Below, in pieces: positions 1 to 11,136 of a stretch of 64,000 nt of DNA (within the stretch, counting starts at the first letter, position 1; every line of letters begins with the position of its first letter). Both the position numbers and the translations under genes were made by a program. Source of the stretch: Okapia johnstoni (Eukaryota; Chordata; Mammalia; Artiodactyla; Giraffidae); the NCBI GenBank assembly GCA_024291935.2, contig CM044317.1, forward strand, positions 59,138,730-59,202,729, written 5' to 3'. The notes beneath the pieces are model-generated. The model was not told the origin of the DNA, did no database searches, and saw nothing but the letters and a program-made list of their open reading frames with translations.

Positions 1-349
1 TGGGCAGAACCCTTCAGAGGAGCCCAAATTCACTCGGCCCAAGAAGCATTTCCCACCCCAGGTATAGCTTCTTTTAGTCTAAATTCCCTCAGTACTAACA
101 AACGTCCAAAGCCCAAAACAGGGTCAGTCACACAGTTCACCCCACTGTTAGACACACCTTGCTGCCAGGACAATCAATCGGGCTCCACCTGCAAGGAGCT
201 CCCAGCCCATGGCCAGCCTTATTAAGTCTTCTTTAGACTATGGCCAACAACCACTTTTCCTTTCTGATATAAGGCTCAAGTAGGAAAACAACAATAAAAA
301 AATACATTTTGTGTTTTTAAGTTAAAAAATGAAGAATTTTACTTGGTCC

Positions 350-475
350 TGGAAAAGGAATTTTCTCTCTACTGATGAGAAAAATGAGGCTCAGAAAGGA
401 AAAGAGATTTGCCTAAGATCTTAGAGCATGTGAACAGCAGAGCTGAAGCAAAAATTCAATTCATTCCACTCGGGG
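350..475 (+). repeat. MIR SINE fragment
   Basis: The stretch has the MIR-type 'gatgagaaaaatgaggc' segment followed by the 'agatttgcctaagatc' segment and a divergent continuation. It is old and degenerate. Confidence 0.5.
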
Positions 476-479
476 CTCC

Positions 480-2347
480 CCACTCCATTTGCCAAGCCCT
501 CTGGTCTGCCTGTGGGCTTGCACAGACAGATGCACCTCATCCATGAGTTGGATCTCCCGGCCTTGTGGTTGTGGGATTCACTGTGGCCTGGGCTGCATGA
601 GGCCAGGCAGGCTCTGTAGCCTGGAGCATCATCAGGCACTTCTTGGACCCTCTCCCCACCCCCATCTCTGATGGGTGTTCTGCTGTTCTGTGTTACACCA
701 CCCTGGGGTGGCTCCTGATACCCAGAGACTCTGGATGCTGGGGGTCTGGCCTGACCCAGGAGGGCCACAGGGTTCACCCCCATAGGGATGTCCCTGCTGA
801 CTTCTGGCCTCCACAGTCAAGACCTAACCCATGGGGTTTCTACAAAGGCTCCCTTCTGCTGGCCCTGACTATAGCCTTTTTACTTCCTTGAGTCCCTTGG
901 TTTGTATGAGCTAAAAAGGCCAGGCTGAAAGGAGATCACAGATCATTCTGCAGAAGCTGGGGAGTTTGCACGGGGTCAAAGATCTGGGGTTACTCATAAT
1001 TCTTCTCAAACAAAGTTTCAAGAGAGTTGTATTTCCTCGACTCGAAAATAAAAGTGCACTGTCTGCAGACAGAATGGCTCTAGTTTAGGAGAAGAACCTC
1101 TCTTGCATATGAATTCAAAATAAGAAATAACATCTAAGTCATTCTAGAATGATGAGATGTCAGTCTCTAACTGACCAGGGATCCAATAAAAGATTACACT
1201 AAAGGCCATGTGACTGGTCAGCGGAGTCTGGGGCATTAAAGGATCCTATAGCTGGCTGGTGAGACCTGTGTAAGTCTAGCCTGTGCTGGGAACCCAAGGG
1301 GTCTGGGAGGCAAGGGAAGCACAGGCAGAGAAGACCCACCCAGTCTGCAAAAAGAATGAGCACATGGTTCCTTCACACGTCCCCTCCCTTCGGCAGCTTC
1401 TCTGGATGCCCAGCCCTCAGCTGGAGCTTCCAGAACCCTTTCTGCACAGCTTTATCAGACAGTACAATAATTATCTGTGTATTGTCTTTTTCATTTTTGT
1501 CTCGGCAGAGTCTAGCAAGGTGTCCAGCACCCAATGGCACCAAAAAATTGTTAAGTGAATGAAAGCATGACCTGTCACACAGTGACTGCAATTGGAAGGT
1601 ACAACTAGGGCAACGGTAAACAGCAGCCATCTGAGAGTAGAGGAAAACCCAACAATGAATGAACCTTCCCTTAACCAGTCTTAACCAGAAGCTGGAAGGC
1701 TGCTCATCCCCCACCAGCCCTTGAAGACTCAGCAGCCACAGGACAGCTGTTCTGTTCTATTTCTGGGCTGGGGAGATGTATCTTAGAGCTAAAACATATG
1801 TTCCCATAATTGTCAAAATTGAGTGTTACAAATAAGGGGAGAAGGGCAAGTAGCAGGTTCACCTAAGCAAGCTAAGGCTTTCTATATCATACACCAGCTC
1901 CACCTCCAATTCTACCTCACTCTCAGAAACCGATGGGCTCAAAGTCACAATTCCAAGTTCAAAGTGGACCTAATCCTGGTGGACAATCCTTTCTAACTTA
2001 CAAGGCACATGCTTTTAGTGCAAAACTTGTCAACTTACTTTTTCCACGTCTAGATCAGCATCCTGCTTCTTCAAAATACTGTAGAAGAAAAAAAAAAATC
2101 ATTAGAAGGGAACTGAGCATTCTTCGCCTGTAAACCACCCACAAAGCACCACCATAGAATTTTCATTTGCTGCAGACAATTGATTTGCCCACAATTTTTT
2201 TTCTTGTTCACACAATTGTTGTGAAGTCACAGTTGCCACAAATACCTGCCTGCAACTGCAAAGACCTGGGCCTGTACAACCAAAGGAAGCCAGAATGAGA
2301 TCTTAAGTTTCCAGAGCCAGGAAAAATAGGGGTGGAGGTCTTGAGTA
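480..2347. other. Repeat-poor presumed intron sequence
   Basis: No recognisable gene or young repeat is seen. 500-900 is relatively GC-rich with overlapping chance frames on both strands. The only candidate functional segment is the exon-like unit at 2039-2078. Confidence 0.5.
2039..2078 (-). other. Candidate 40-nt internal coding exon
   Basis: On the minus strand a long pyrimidine tract (eleven T, then CTTCTACAG) ends at 2079 and is followed by a 40-nt segment and a GTAAGT donor at 2038-2033. Exactly one frame is open across the segment. It reads ILKKQDADLDVEK, charged and protein-like, and ends in phase 0. The exon's first base completes a codon begun in the preceding exon. The strand agrees with the CpG-island gene. 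No longer flanking similarity is visible and I do not recognise the protein. The last exon base is A rather than the preferred G. A chance pseudo-exon remains possible. Confidence 0.4.
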
Positions 2348-2403
2348 TGCGTGCGTGCACGCGCGCGCGCGCGCGCATACACACACACACACACACACAC
2401 ACT
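2348..2403. repeat. Compound (CG)n(CA)n microsatellite
   Basis: Alternating purine-pyrimidine sequence begins with GTGCGTGCA, continues as about nine CG repeats, then switches to about twelve CA repeats. Such tracts favour left-handed Z-DNA and are highly length-polymorphic. Confidence 0.95.
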
Positions 2404-2799
2404 CCTTCTTCAGAGTGCCTATAAGTCATCCATAGCTGGGACACGTTAAAAATGTGTCCCCGAGGTCTTGTTCAACGTACCTCTTGGCCTAAATTTCCCC
2501 TTAGTGCCCAGACCCTATCTGCCCCACTTCCTGTCTGACTGTGGACAAGCCTCACTGTAGAAATAGGCTTCTTGGCATGGGCCTGCTTTCCTTCAGCTTG
2601 GGAGACCCTCTCCAAGAGGCTTTGCCAACCTACCAGCCTGCACAACTTGTGCATAGAAACTTAATCCCGAGATCACCTTAGAACCTCGTGTTAAGTCCTG
2701 GGCGCAGCTGATGCTGACTGATGGCACCCATGCCCACTTCATATGAATCTTTAAAATTCCAGGATCAGGACCTCCAGATTTCTCATGCTCTCTGTCTGC

Positions 2800-3110
2800 T
2801 GCTGCTGCTTAGTCACTCAGTCTTGTCTGACTCTTTGCGACCCCATGGACTGCAGTCCACCAGGCTCCTCTGTCCATGGGGATTGTCTAGGCAAGAATAC
2901 TGGAATGGAATGCCATGCCCTCCTCCAGGGGATCTTCCAAACCCAGGGATCAAACCGAGGTTTCCTGCATTGCAGGTGGATTCTTTACCATCTGAGCCAA
3001 CAGGGAAGCCCAAGAATACTGGAGTGGGTAGCCTATCCCTTCTCCAGGGGATCTTCCTGACCCAGGAATCAAAGCGGGGTCTCCTGCATTGCAGGTGAAT
3101 TCTTTACCAG
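2800..3110 (-). repeat. Bov-tA SINE, partly dimeric
   Basis: The reverse complement of the ruminant tRNA-Glu-derived SINE runs from a GCT-repeat tail through the GACTCTTTGCGACCCCATGG block to the CCA-GGGAAGCCC head. A second head unit follows, giving the two-head form. Chance frames on both strands come from it. Confidence 0.9.
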
Positions 3111-3997
3111 TACTCTGCTTACAACCTGCCAATACTGTATTCCAATACCTCATTTATTCTTTGTGATTCTAGCTGCTTGAACAAAGCTTCTGTTTTAATA
3201 AGGTGCCTAAAAAGAACAATAAAAATAGTTGAATGAAATTATGTTGACAACAATATGTCAGGGTAGAAAGTAAAAGGTTTGAAAAATCTGGGGGGAAAAA
3301 AAGCAGAAACAATTTTTCCTATCTTAGTAGAGACTCAAACTTGCTTTTAGTATGATTTTTAGCAACTTTGTTTCTGGGCCATGGTTTAAAATACCCCCAT
3401 CATAAATTATCAACTTCATCAAAACCATCCCCCCTTCATACACACACAAGAATTTTTACACTATTTGGAAAACTACATAATCAACAGTCACATCTTTGTT
3501 TTGTTTAATCAAAGATGACTCAGAGTGAAGGGAAGAAAAAATGACCATGGGGAAGAGAATTAAAAACTGATATATTGTCTTCTGCAGATGGGCATTCAAA
3601 TCATGAACTCACTGCAGACACGCAAGAGAAGCCGCACAGAGGCTGGAGGGAGAGAACGTGCTAATGAGCTCGCCACAGTCCGTGCCTGGGCAACCCACAG
3701 CCCCATCTCTTCCTGGCTTCTGAGACACGCTGTGTTATCCTACCAAACGCCACTAGGCAATACAAGCCTTCTCTTCTGGCTCCCCCACTGGGGATCTAGA
3801 CAGTGTTGAGCTGTTAAAGAAAAAAGAAAAGGGAATTCTCTCTTTCTTGAAATTTCAACTGGCCTCTCTATAACCTGCAAACAGTCAGTCAGTACTATAA
3901 GAACTTTTCACCAAAGAGAACATCTATACAGAGAAGACTGACTTCCATTCTTAAGTACTTACAAAGAGGTTTAGGAAGGCAGTCATTCTGATATATG
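3111..3997. other. Unannotated AT-rich sequence
   Basis: No repeat or coding signal is recognised between two SINEs. It includes homopolymer A runs near 3297 and 3820. Confidence 0.45.
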
Positions 3998-4224
3998 GAC
4001 TTCCCAGGTAGTGCTGGGGTAAAGAACTTGCCTGCCAAAGCAGGAGACCTAAGAGACAAAGGTTTGATCTCTGGGTTGGGAAGATCCCCTGGAGAAGGGA
4101 ATGGCAACCCACTCCAATATTCTTGCCTGGAGAATCTCATGGACAGAGAAGCCTGGTGGGCTACGGTCCATGGAGTACCAAAGAGCTGGACACAACTGAA
4201 GCAACTCAGCAGCAACAGCAGCAG
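3998..4224 (+). repeat. Bov-tA SINE with target-site duplication
   Basis: This full-length ruminant SINE has its head at 3998 and an AGC-repeat tail. It is flanked by the 9-bp duplication CATTCTGAT (3984-3992 and 4225-4233). Confidence 0.93.
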
Positions 4225-4919
4225 CATTCTGATTTATAAAGTAGGATGTTCTAATTTGCCAGGTGAGGGCTGCCTTCATCTGCCACAGAAAAAGCAGGTG
4301 GAGAATCATTACCCTTGTCCAAAGCAGTGAGGAAACTTGGCCTCTCCCATGTACACAGCACAAACAGCAACCTCAGAGGGTACCAAGTTCAGCAACATGC
4401 TCTGCAAGAATGAGCCTTCACTCCACAGCTCTTTAACAATCAGTACTAAAAGGAAAACTGAAAACCCACTTGCAGCTGCTGGCTCACTACTACACAAAGA
4501 ATCTTTCCCATACGTACATACATGCGACATCATCCAATTTCTTTTTCAGGCTTACTAAACAGACGGAGTTAATTAACAAAGACAATACATATATGCACCA
4601 TCCCGCAGCCAGAAACCAGAAGGATGTCACAGCGTCAACTTCAAAGACTCACAGCAAGCACACACGGCCTGAGATATTTTTAGGCACCAGCTCCATTGTT
4701 TCAAAGAGAATATGAGTGGATGAAATAGAATTGCCTGAAAGTAAAATTCATATGGCAACCCATCTTGAATGAAGAGTAGCTTTAGCTTTTTTAAAACCAG
4801 TTATACTGCTCTTAAATAAAGGCTGTTTCTGAAAAGTAGAGAACAAATAAATTTTGGTCATCAAATACTTAGATGAAATAGAGGTAATATTTTATTTCAA
4901 TGACTCCTATATTTAAAAA
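4225..4919. other. Unannotated spacer between SINEs
   Basis: The sequence is unique-looking with no open frame that resembles a protein and no clear repeat. Confidence 0.45.
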
Positions 4920-5134
4920 GGGCTTCCCTGGTAGCTCAGATGGTAAAGAATCTGCCTGCAATGCCAGAGACTCGGGTTCAATCCCTGGGTAGGGAAGATC
5001 CCCTGGAGAAGGAAATGGCAACCCATCCAATATTCTTGCCTGGAGAATTACATGGACAGAGGAGTATGGCGGGCTATAGTCCAGGGAGTTGCAGGGTCGG
5101 ACAGGACTGAGCAACTAACACTTTCACTTTCACA
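4920..5134 (+). repeat. Bov-tA SINE
   Basis: It is full length from GGGCTTCCCTGG to the CTTTCACTTTCAC tail, with a likely 7-bp duplication TTAAAAA (4913-4919 and 5135-5141). It sits tail-to-tail with the next SINE. Confidence 0.93.
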
Positions 5135-5166
5135 TTAAAAAACTGACCAATTATCCACCTTTGGGC

Positions 5167-5368
5167 TTATTCGCTCAATCGTGTCTGACTCTTTGCGACC
5201 CCATAGGCTATAGCCTGCCAGGCTCCTCTGTCCATGGAATTCTCCAGGCAAGAATATTGGAGTGGGTTGCCATTTCCTTCTCCAGGGGATCTTCCTGACC
5301 CAGGGATCGAACCCAGGTCTCCAGCATTGCAGGCAGATTCTTTACCATCTGAGCCACCAGGGAAGCCC
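5167..5368 (-). repeat. Bov-tA SINE, inverted to its neighbour
   Basis: A near-complete reverse-complement copy ends at the GGGAAGCCC head. With the copy at 4920-5134 it forms an inverted pair with a loop of about 30 bp. Confidence 0.93.
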
Positions 5369-7270
5369 AAATAGTTGACTATTTCCATATAAATGTATTC
5401 AGTCGTGGGCTTGTGGGCATTAGGGCATGATCCATGCTTTTGTTCTTCCTGCTGAAGCAGTACTGATACTTTGTTTGAGAACATGACTGAAGTGACCCAG
5501 ATTCCCCCAGTGGAAAAGGCAGATCCATAAATTCTGCAAATGTGTGATCAACTGCAGGAAAGGAAGCTGAAGGATGAGGCCTGGACCCAAAATGAATCCT
5601 CCTCACTCTCTAGATCAGCTCAAGTCCTCCATCATTGGGGGAATATACAAAGATTTTTATTTTTAGAGGAAACTCCAAAAATAATACTGAGAAGCCCTCA
5701 ACTTCGAGCTCCTTCTTGATACAGCCACCCCCGCCCCACCCCTCCTGCTCTCCTATTTCAGATGCCAGGGGACCTCTCCCATGGGCACCTACTGTATACC
5801 CTGTGAGAGAACAGTGCCGGCAGAGGAATACCCTGACCTGTCAAAGGGACACTGGCCACACATGTTTGAAGAATGGCAAGAGGCTTGACAGTGCACAGGG
5901 CATGGGGTGGCTGCAGACAGTGGGAGACTAGAGGGAAAAAGGTGGGAAGCTAAGGCAGAGGCCAGGTGGTGAGAGACAGTGTACACCAGCTTAGAAGTCG
6001 GGCAGTGAGGGGCACACATCTGCACCCACCACTATACTTTCAACCTGCCTCTCTCTCAGGAAAGGGCAGAAAAACAGAGCCCCCAGCATATACTTGGCAC
6101 TGGACTAAGGATCCTCATTCCAGTCTCACTCACTCTGCTGGGTAAATAGCATCCTCTCCTGATTGGCCTTCAGGGCTCAGGACAGAACCATCTTTCCACT
6201 CCTGTTTCCCTCTGGCCCCACTTCTATGAAGAATTGGATTTCCTCTCCTCCGTGTGCCTACAGCACTTCAAGTAGGACTGGTCCCTGCCTCTCCAGTGGA
6301 ACACCAGCTTGTCTGCGGCCAGAATGGCAGTGAGTAAGTACTGTGCCGGCAACACAGAGGGGACCTGTGCCATCTCTGTGGATGGAGGCGTGAAGGGTGG
6401 AGAGGGGCAGGGTGACTAAGGAAGAACTCAACAATGGAAACGAAGGAAATGAAACTGCACTGAATCAGGCCGACCCACCACCTCCTGCACGTAGGAGCTG
6501 GGAGGGTGCTGGGGAAGGAAGGGGGTTATAAATCCAGGGTGTACCCACATACCACACACACTCATGTACCCAGAAGATGACCTGTTCTTTAGATTTAGTC
6601 CCATGTCTTTAGCTATAAATAAGTGACAAATATCCAATCTGAAGATTCGGATGTTACTTTTAACGTTACCCAGTGTTTCCTTTTTACTTGAAAAATGTGA
6701 CCGAGAAACCAAGATTCAATACATTAGAATCATAATCACATCTTGAATAAGAAACAATGTAAGGAAGGGCCATGATGTAGCCAAGATTTAAATTGTGGCT
6801 TGGGCTTTTGTTTGATTATTTTAAGAAATGGAAGATTGAGAGAGAAATGAGGTGTATTTTTCTCTTGCTGCAGAATCTCCTCTATTCCCAATTCAACCCT
6901 TTTCACTACTTGCAAAAGACTTAAAATATTTATTGACCTGCCCAAAAACATCTGCACGTTACTAGACACGTCTCCACATATTCATGTCTGAATGGCTTCT
7001 TTCTGCTCCAACGATCACAGCTTTATTCAATCAGAACTCAAGTGAGAACTCAGAGCTGTACGTGGTATGATGTCAGTGGCCACCAAGGATAAAATGGCCA
7101 TTTGATAGCAGCTTCCATATCAAGCGTGTCAACAGGGGCAGTGTTCCTTCGGTTATTCTTAACTTAGGATCCAAGGCACAAAAAAGACCAGGCAGGGCCA
7201 GACTCTGCCACAATTCCAAAGAAAGCTGAGACACATACAGAGTGCACACAGAAGCGCCTCAATGTTCTCT

Positions 7271-7285
7271 GGCGAGGGGGCAGTC
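7271..7285 (+). promoter_or_regulatory. Weak CTCF-like motif
   Basis: The sequence GGCGAGGGGGCAGTC carries the AGGGGGCAG core of the CTCF consensus but lacks the usual CCAC left half. It lies in a locally GC-rich, repeat-free stretch. Confidence 0.2.
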
Positions 7286-7614
7286 CCTGGCTCCCTGCCT
7301 GCAACCCAGGAACAGGCCCACTCTCACAGTGGGCACCCAGGGCCTCCACAGCTGCACGCAGACATGCAGGGCACCCTGCTCTGCTGTGCAACCCCCAGCT
7401 GGGGCTGGCCCCAGGACAGGACCCTGCTCAGACAAGGCCTTTTGTTGTGGGGTATTCCTCATTACCCCGTTTCCCCAGGAAAAAAAAATTTTCCCCCCTC
7501 CGGCCATTCTTTCTAGTCCCAGACAAGCTCATTCTCCTCTTGTGTCTTCCTGCACACATGCACCTTCTAAGAAGGTTCGAGGTGGCAGCACCTGCAACTC
7601 TTCTCCCATCTTAC

Positions 7615-7715
7615 CTGGGCATAGTGATGAGTGCGTGTTCAAAGTGGTGAGGGGCATAGGGCAGTGAAGAGCTTGGGGACAAGTGGATGCCACCCTCAAG
7701 GGCGTCTTCAGCTCC
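7615..7715 (-). other. Exon-like segment (101 nt), uncertain
   Basis: The minus strand shows an acceptor ending TTTCAG at 7716 and a donor CCCAG|GTAAGA with the intron starting at 7614. Two of the three frames are open. In one of them the segment stays open when joined to the exon-like segment at 7875-7945, across a 159-nt gap. No protein family is recognised. Such structures arise by chance in introns, so the call is weak. Confidence 0.2.
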
Positions 7716-7874
7716 CTGAAATCAAGGGGACCCAGAAGGAATTCAAAGGAAAAGGCGAGTCTGGAAGAGGACAGCAATAGTGGCTGGGGACACCCTTGAG
7801 CCTCCCACATTGGGAAGATGTCATGGCCAATGTCAGACACACTTATTATTTCTTTTATATAAATATACACTCAC

Positions 7875-7945
7875 CTCATTGAAAAATCTAGAAACTCTGG
7901 GACTGCTGTTATGATGTGGGAGCTCTCTCCCTCTTGCCTATGTTT
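7875..7945 (-). other. Exon-like segment (71 nt), uncertain
   Basis: On the minus strand a modest acceptor (ends GCATAG) is followed by 71 nt with a single open frame and a strong donor GAG|GTGAGT at 7874. The open frame ends in ...VPEFLDFSM plus two bases and could continue into the segment at 7615-7715. The pyrimidine tract is poor and there is no recognisable homology. Confidence 0.18.
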
Positions 7946-8184
7946 CTATGCACACAGAAATGTTAACACTAGTGGAGCACTGCCATCTTGCCCATCACAA
8001 CCAACAGCACATACAATCTTCAGAGAGAAACAGAAGGGGACAGCCCCCCAAATATGAACAATGTGCCTAGTACAATTAACCACAGGCTCGATTGCAAGCA
8101 GTAAGGTGCAAGGCATAGACTCTGCTTCCCAACGATCCCTCTCACCACTAACTACGAATTACACTCCAACACACAGAATTTTGG

Positions 8185-8285
8185 TACACAGCCAGGGAGG
8201 AAGCAGTTGGCTTGGAAACCAAGTTCTGCTCCTAGCTCTGCTATTTATTTGCTTTGTGATTGGGCAAAAGGAGAGGGTACAGTAA
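8185..8285 (+). repeat. MIR SINE fragment
   Basis: The core segments 'ctcctagctctgctattta' and 'gtgattgggcaaaag' match the MIR central region loosely. Confidence 0.5.
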
Positions 8286-8853
8286 CAGTCATATATTAAA
8301 CAACCCACAGCAGCCAGACAGGTAAAAGGAATGAATGGAACATGTGAGATGGGCTGGGGTGAGTGGAAGAACCCTGCTCCATTTCAAGAGGACAGCTGCA
8401 ATGCTGCCTGGGCAGGCTGTTGTCAGGACGGAAGGCAGGCTTGGCCAGACCTCCCCTTTTTTTTTTTTTCAAGAGAAGCTGGAAATCTCAGTTTTTATAC
8501 AAAAGTGCTCAATTTTTAAATGTTGATTTGAATTTTTTAGATGCACCATGTGGTCCAACAAAAGATAAATGAGGGTATCATCCCTCATCCAGCCCAGAGA
8601 CTGGTTTGCTATCTTTCTAAGTCATAAGAGCGTTCCCTTGGCTTCTTTTTCTGTTAAATAGGAAACTGACTGCTATCTGCCCACCATTTGGGGTTTACTT
8701 AAGAGCATTTTGTTATCATATAACAAAAAATCCAAGTACATTCAGGTGCACATAGCAGGGTAACCCAATCCCTTACTTTTTTAAAACGAGGTTTACACAA
8801 AGGCTCACACATGGGGCTTGATGCTTTGTGGAATTATTTGAAATGTATACTTA

Positions 8854-9061
8854 TAACCCCTGTGGCTCAAATGATAAAGAGTCTGCCTGCAGTGCAGGAG
8901 ACCTGGGTTTGATACCTGGGTTGGGAAGATCCCTTGGAGAAGGAAATGGTAACCCACTCCAGTGTTCTTGCCTGGAAAATCGCATGGATGGAGGAGCCTG
9001 GTGGGCTACAGTCCATGGGGTTGCAAAGAGTCAGACACAACTGAGCAACTAACAGTCAGTC
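8854..9061 (+). repeat. Bov-tA SINE, head truncated
   Basis: It starts just after the usual GGGCTTCC head and runs to CTGAGCAACTAACAG. It is flanked by ATACTTA at 8847-8853 and 9062-9068. Confidence 0.9.
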
Positions 9062-9068
9062 ATACTTA

Positions 9069-10539
9069 CATGTTAGCTTCTGAAAAATCCAAGAGCTAAA
9101 TTGTATTAACCTTAGAGGATGAGAGGTGAGTAACTGGAGCAAGTTGGGGGGTAAAATCTTGCTTGGAATGACTTTGATTCTTTTTATTAACAGATGCTAT
9201 GTGGAGACAGGTAGTGGAGACAGCCCTCCACAGAGACTCTGTCATTAAGGACAGCAGAGATGTGAGGTGGCTACCACAGGAGAACTCAAGGTGAAGATGA
9301 AGTTTCACCATTTAAAAATGCGTGAAATTACAAATGTTTGTATGTTAATGGAACAAACAACATGTTAAAGCAAACAGACAAGCAAGCAAAAAAAAAAATC
9401 CAAGTACTAAATAATGTGTCAGCAGAACACTAGATAATGTTGGGTGCAGTAAACATTTTACTACTAAGAGTTAAGAAACCAAGATCTACTTACACAGGTT
9501 TTCCTAAACAAGAAGGCAGAAAAAAAAATCTTTACTACAACACACATTGTCCCACATTTTACACTGTGCCATTTCTGTATTTGTCCTTTTTAGCCTACTT
9601 CTAGCAGAGTCTCTCTCTTTGCTAAAATACATTAGTTGCCATGGAAACGATGTCATAGTGTGTAAAACCATTTACTGTCCTTGGAAAGGCATTCATGATG
9701 AACCTGAACGGCAGCATGTTTTAAAAAGAGATCCAACAGAAAGCAGTCGTGTAAGAACACAAGATGTCAAAATCGTGATTTCAAAGTACTCCTCCACCAC
9801 CACCATCATGTGGCCCCGTTTTCCCCAAATCAATCAGAAAAGCACCTTTCCTTGCCACATACACCAAGTATACGCCAAACCAAATCTCTGGCCTAATGCT
9901 GAAGGGAACAATAGACGCACTAGAATTCACACTTTTCTCCCTGGGTCGGAAGAGGGAGTAGGAGGGGGATGGGAGACTGTGAATCAGAATGGTTTGTAGG
10001 CATCATAACACCTCTGATGGTGGAGAAGGAGAAGGATGTAGTCCTGTTACATTCTGCTGTCCAACTCTGTTATCAGAGATAGAAATAATATTCAGGTCGT
10101 AGAGATTTAGACTTGCATTCATTATCTCCATGGATTAGCAAGACGCTTCCTCTGTTTTCCTTTCATCGACTTAAATCATATTCACTCCTTCGAGAAAGTG
10201 TATTGAGTGGCTCTCACGAATCACCCTGGCGAAGAGAATAGACAGGCAAGGTATGTGGCACCTGGAAACTTAAAATCTACAGGGCCAGCGGGGTGGGTGG
10301 ATGCTTAAGAGGCTCCCTGGGCCATGGTGAAGAGTTCAACTATTCCAGCTCAAGAGGACAATACTGAGGCGTGTTACCCAGCAGCGTGGTCTCACAAGGA
10401 CTTTTAAAAGCTCACTCAGCAGTGGGATTGGAAGCTAGCAATACAGGAGGGCAGAGCGGCAGGCTTATCAGAACAGTCTGGCCAAAAGAGAACAGTATGA
10501 AACAGACAGACAAATGTGATCTCTGACTAGGGTGACTTG
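9069..10539. other. Repeat-poor presumed intron with RFX motif
   Basis: No repeats are recognised. A 150-codon open frame at 9547-9999 (+) begins with a hydrophobic stretch but shows no recognisable family and crosses the RFX motif. It is taken as chance. Confidence 0.4.
9635..9648 (+). promoter_or_regulatory. RFX-type X-box (13 of 14 to the palindromic consensus)
   Basis: GTTGCCATGGAAAC differs at one base from the palindrome GTTGCCATGGCAAC bound by RFX-family factors, and the inverted half-sites are evident. It lies in repeat-free sequence (9.1-10.5 kb) within the presumed first intron. RFX factors act at ciliary and neural enhancers. Binding here is an inference from sequence alone. Confidence 0.5.
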
Positions 10540-10769
10540 AGGTGGTTTAGTTGCTCAGTCGTGTCCAACTTTTTGTGCGACCCCATGGACTGTAGCCCAC
10601 CAGGCTCCTCTGTTCATGGGATTTCCCAGGCAAGAATACTGCAGTGGGTTGCCATATCCTTCTCCAGGGCATCTTCCCAACCCAGGGATCAAACCCAGGT
10701 CTCCTGCATTGTAGGTGGCCTCCTGCATTGCAGGCAGACTCTTCACTGACTGAACCACCAGGAAGCCTG
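10540..10769 (-). repeat. Bov-tA SINE
   Basis: A reverse-complement copy carries a small internal duplication near the head (two CTCCTGCATTG blocks). An imperfect duplication (TGACTTGAGGT and TGACCTTAGGT) flanks it. Confidence 0.9.
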
Positions 10770-10924
10770 GATGACCTTAGGTTCTGGCTTATTTGTGAAA
10801 GCACTAGATTATAACCATTGCCCCTGCAGCCCATCAGATGAAGCTTTGTCCAGATGTTTCATTTGTTTAAACCAAGGGCTGTTATTAAGAGTTGCATTAA
10901 AAGGCACCAAGATTGGGTTTGGTA

Positions 10925-11136
10925 CCTTCCACTTTGGTGGTACAGTGATAAAGAATCCACCTGCCAATGCAGGAGACCCAAGAGATGCAGGTTCGATCCC
11001 TGGGTCAGGAAGATCCCCTAAACTAGGAAATGGCAACCCACTCCAGTATTCTTGCCTGGAAAATCCTATGGACAGAAGAGCCTGGCAGGCTGCAGTCCAT
11101 GGGGTCACAAAGAATCAGATGTGACTGAGCACACAG
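10925..11136 (+). repeat. Bov-tA SINE
   Basis: A divergent full-length copy runs in the opposite orientation to the SINE at 10540-10769, about 155 bp away. The two form a head-to-head inverted pair. Confidence 0.9.

Larger units (their letters stand above)
5369..8184. other. Repeat-poor presumed intron sequence
   Basis: About 2.8 kb shows no recognisable interspersed repeat. It is moderately GC-rich at 5.7-6.4 and 7.2-7.8 kb. The exon-like segments at 7615-7715 and 7875-7945 and a weak CTCF-like motif lie here. No recognised protein is encoded. Confidence 0.45.

Noticed and set aside
2472..2654. Minus-strand frame ending at an AG|GTACGT donor near 2480
   Set aside because: Acceptor and donor are passable but the frame has no recognisable protein character and other frames contain stops. 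Not enough to call an exon.
3995..4330. Many 60-130-codon frames containing 'GSGRSPGEGNGNPLQYSCLEN' -type text or its reverse-strand partner
   Set aside because: They are translated Bov-tA SINEs and recur at every SINE copy.
4920..5134. tRNA-like A and B boxes in the SINE heads
   Set aside because: They derive from the tRNA-Glu origin of the SINEs. No copy folds as a complete tRNA gene.
9066..9085. Possible 10-nt minus-strand microexon (TTTTTCAG acceptor, CAT|GTAAGT donor); a similar unit lies near 9485-9500
   Set aside because: Ten nucleotides breaks the frame, the first unit overlaps the edge of a SINE duplication, and real microexons are rare. Likely chance pairing of splice signals.
9547..9999. 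150-codon plus-strand frame starting with a signal-peptide-like stretch
   Set aside because: The hydrophobic start is short, no homologue is recognised, no cysteine or domain pattern follows, and it runs on the strand opposite to the presumed gene.
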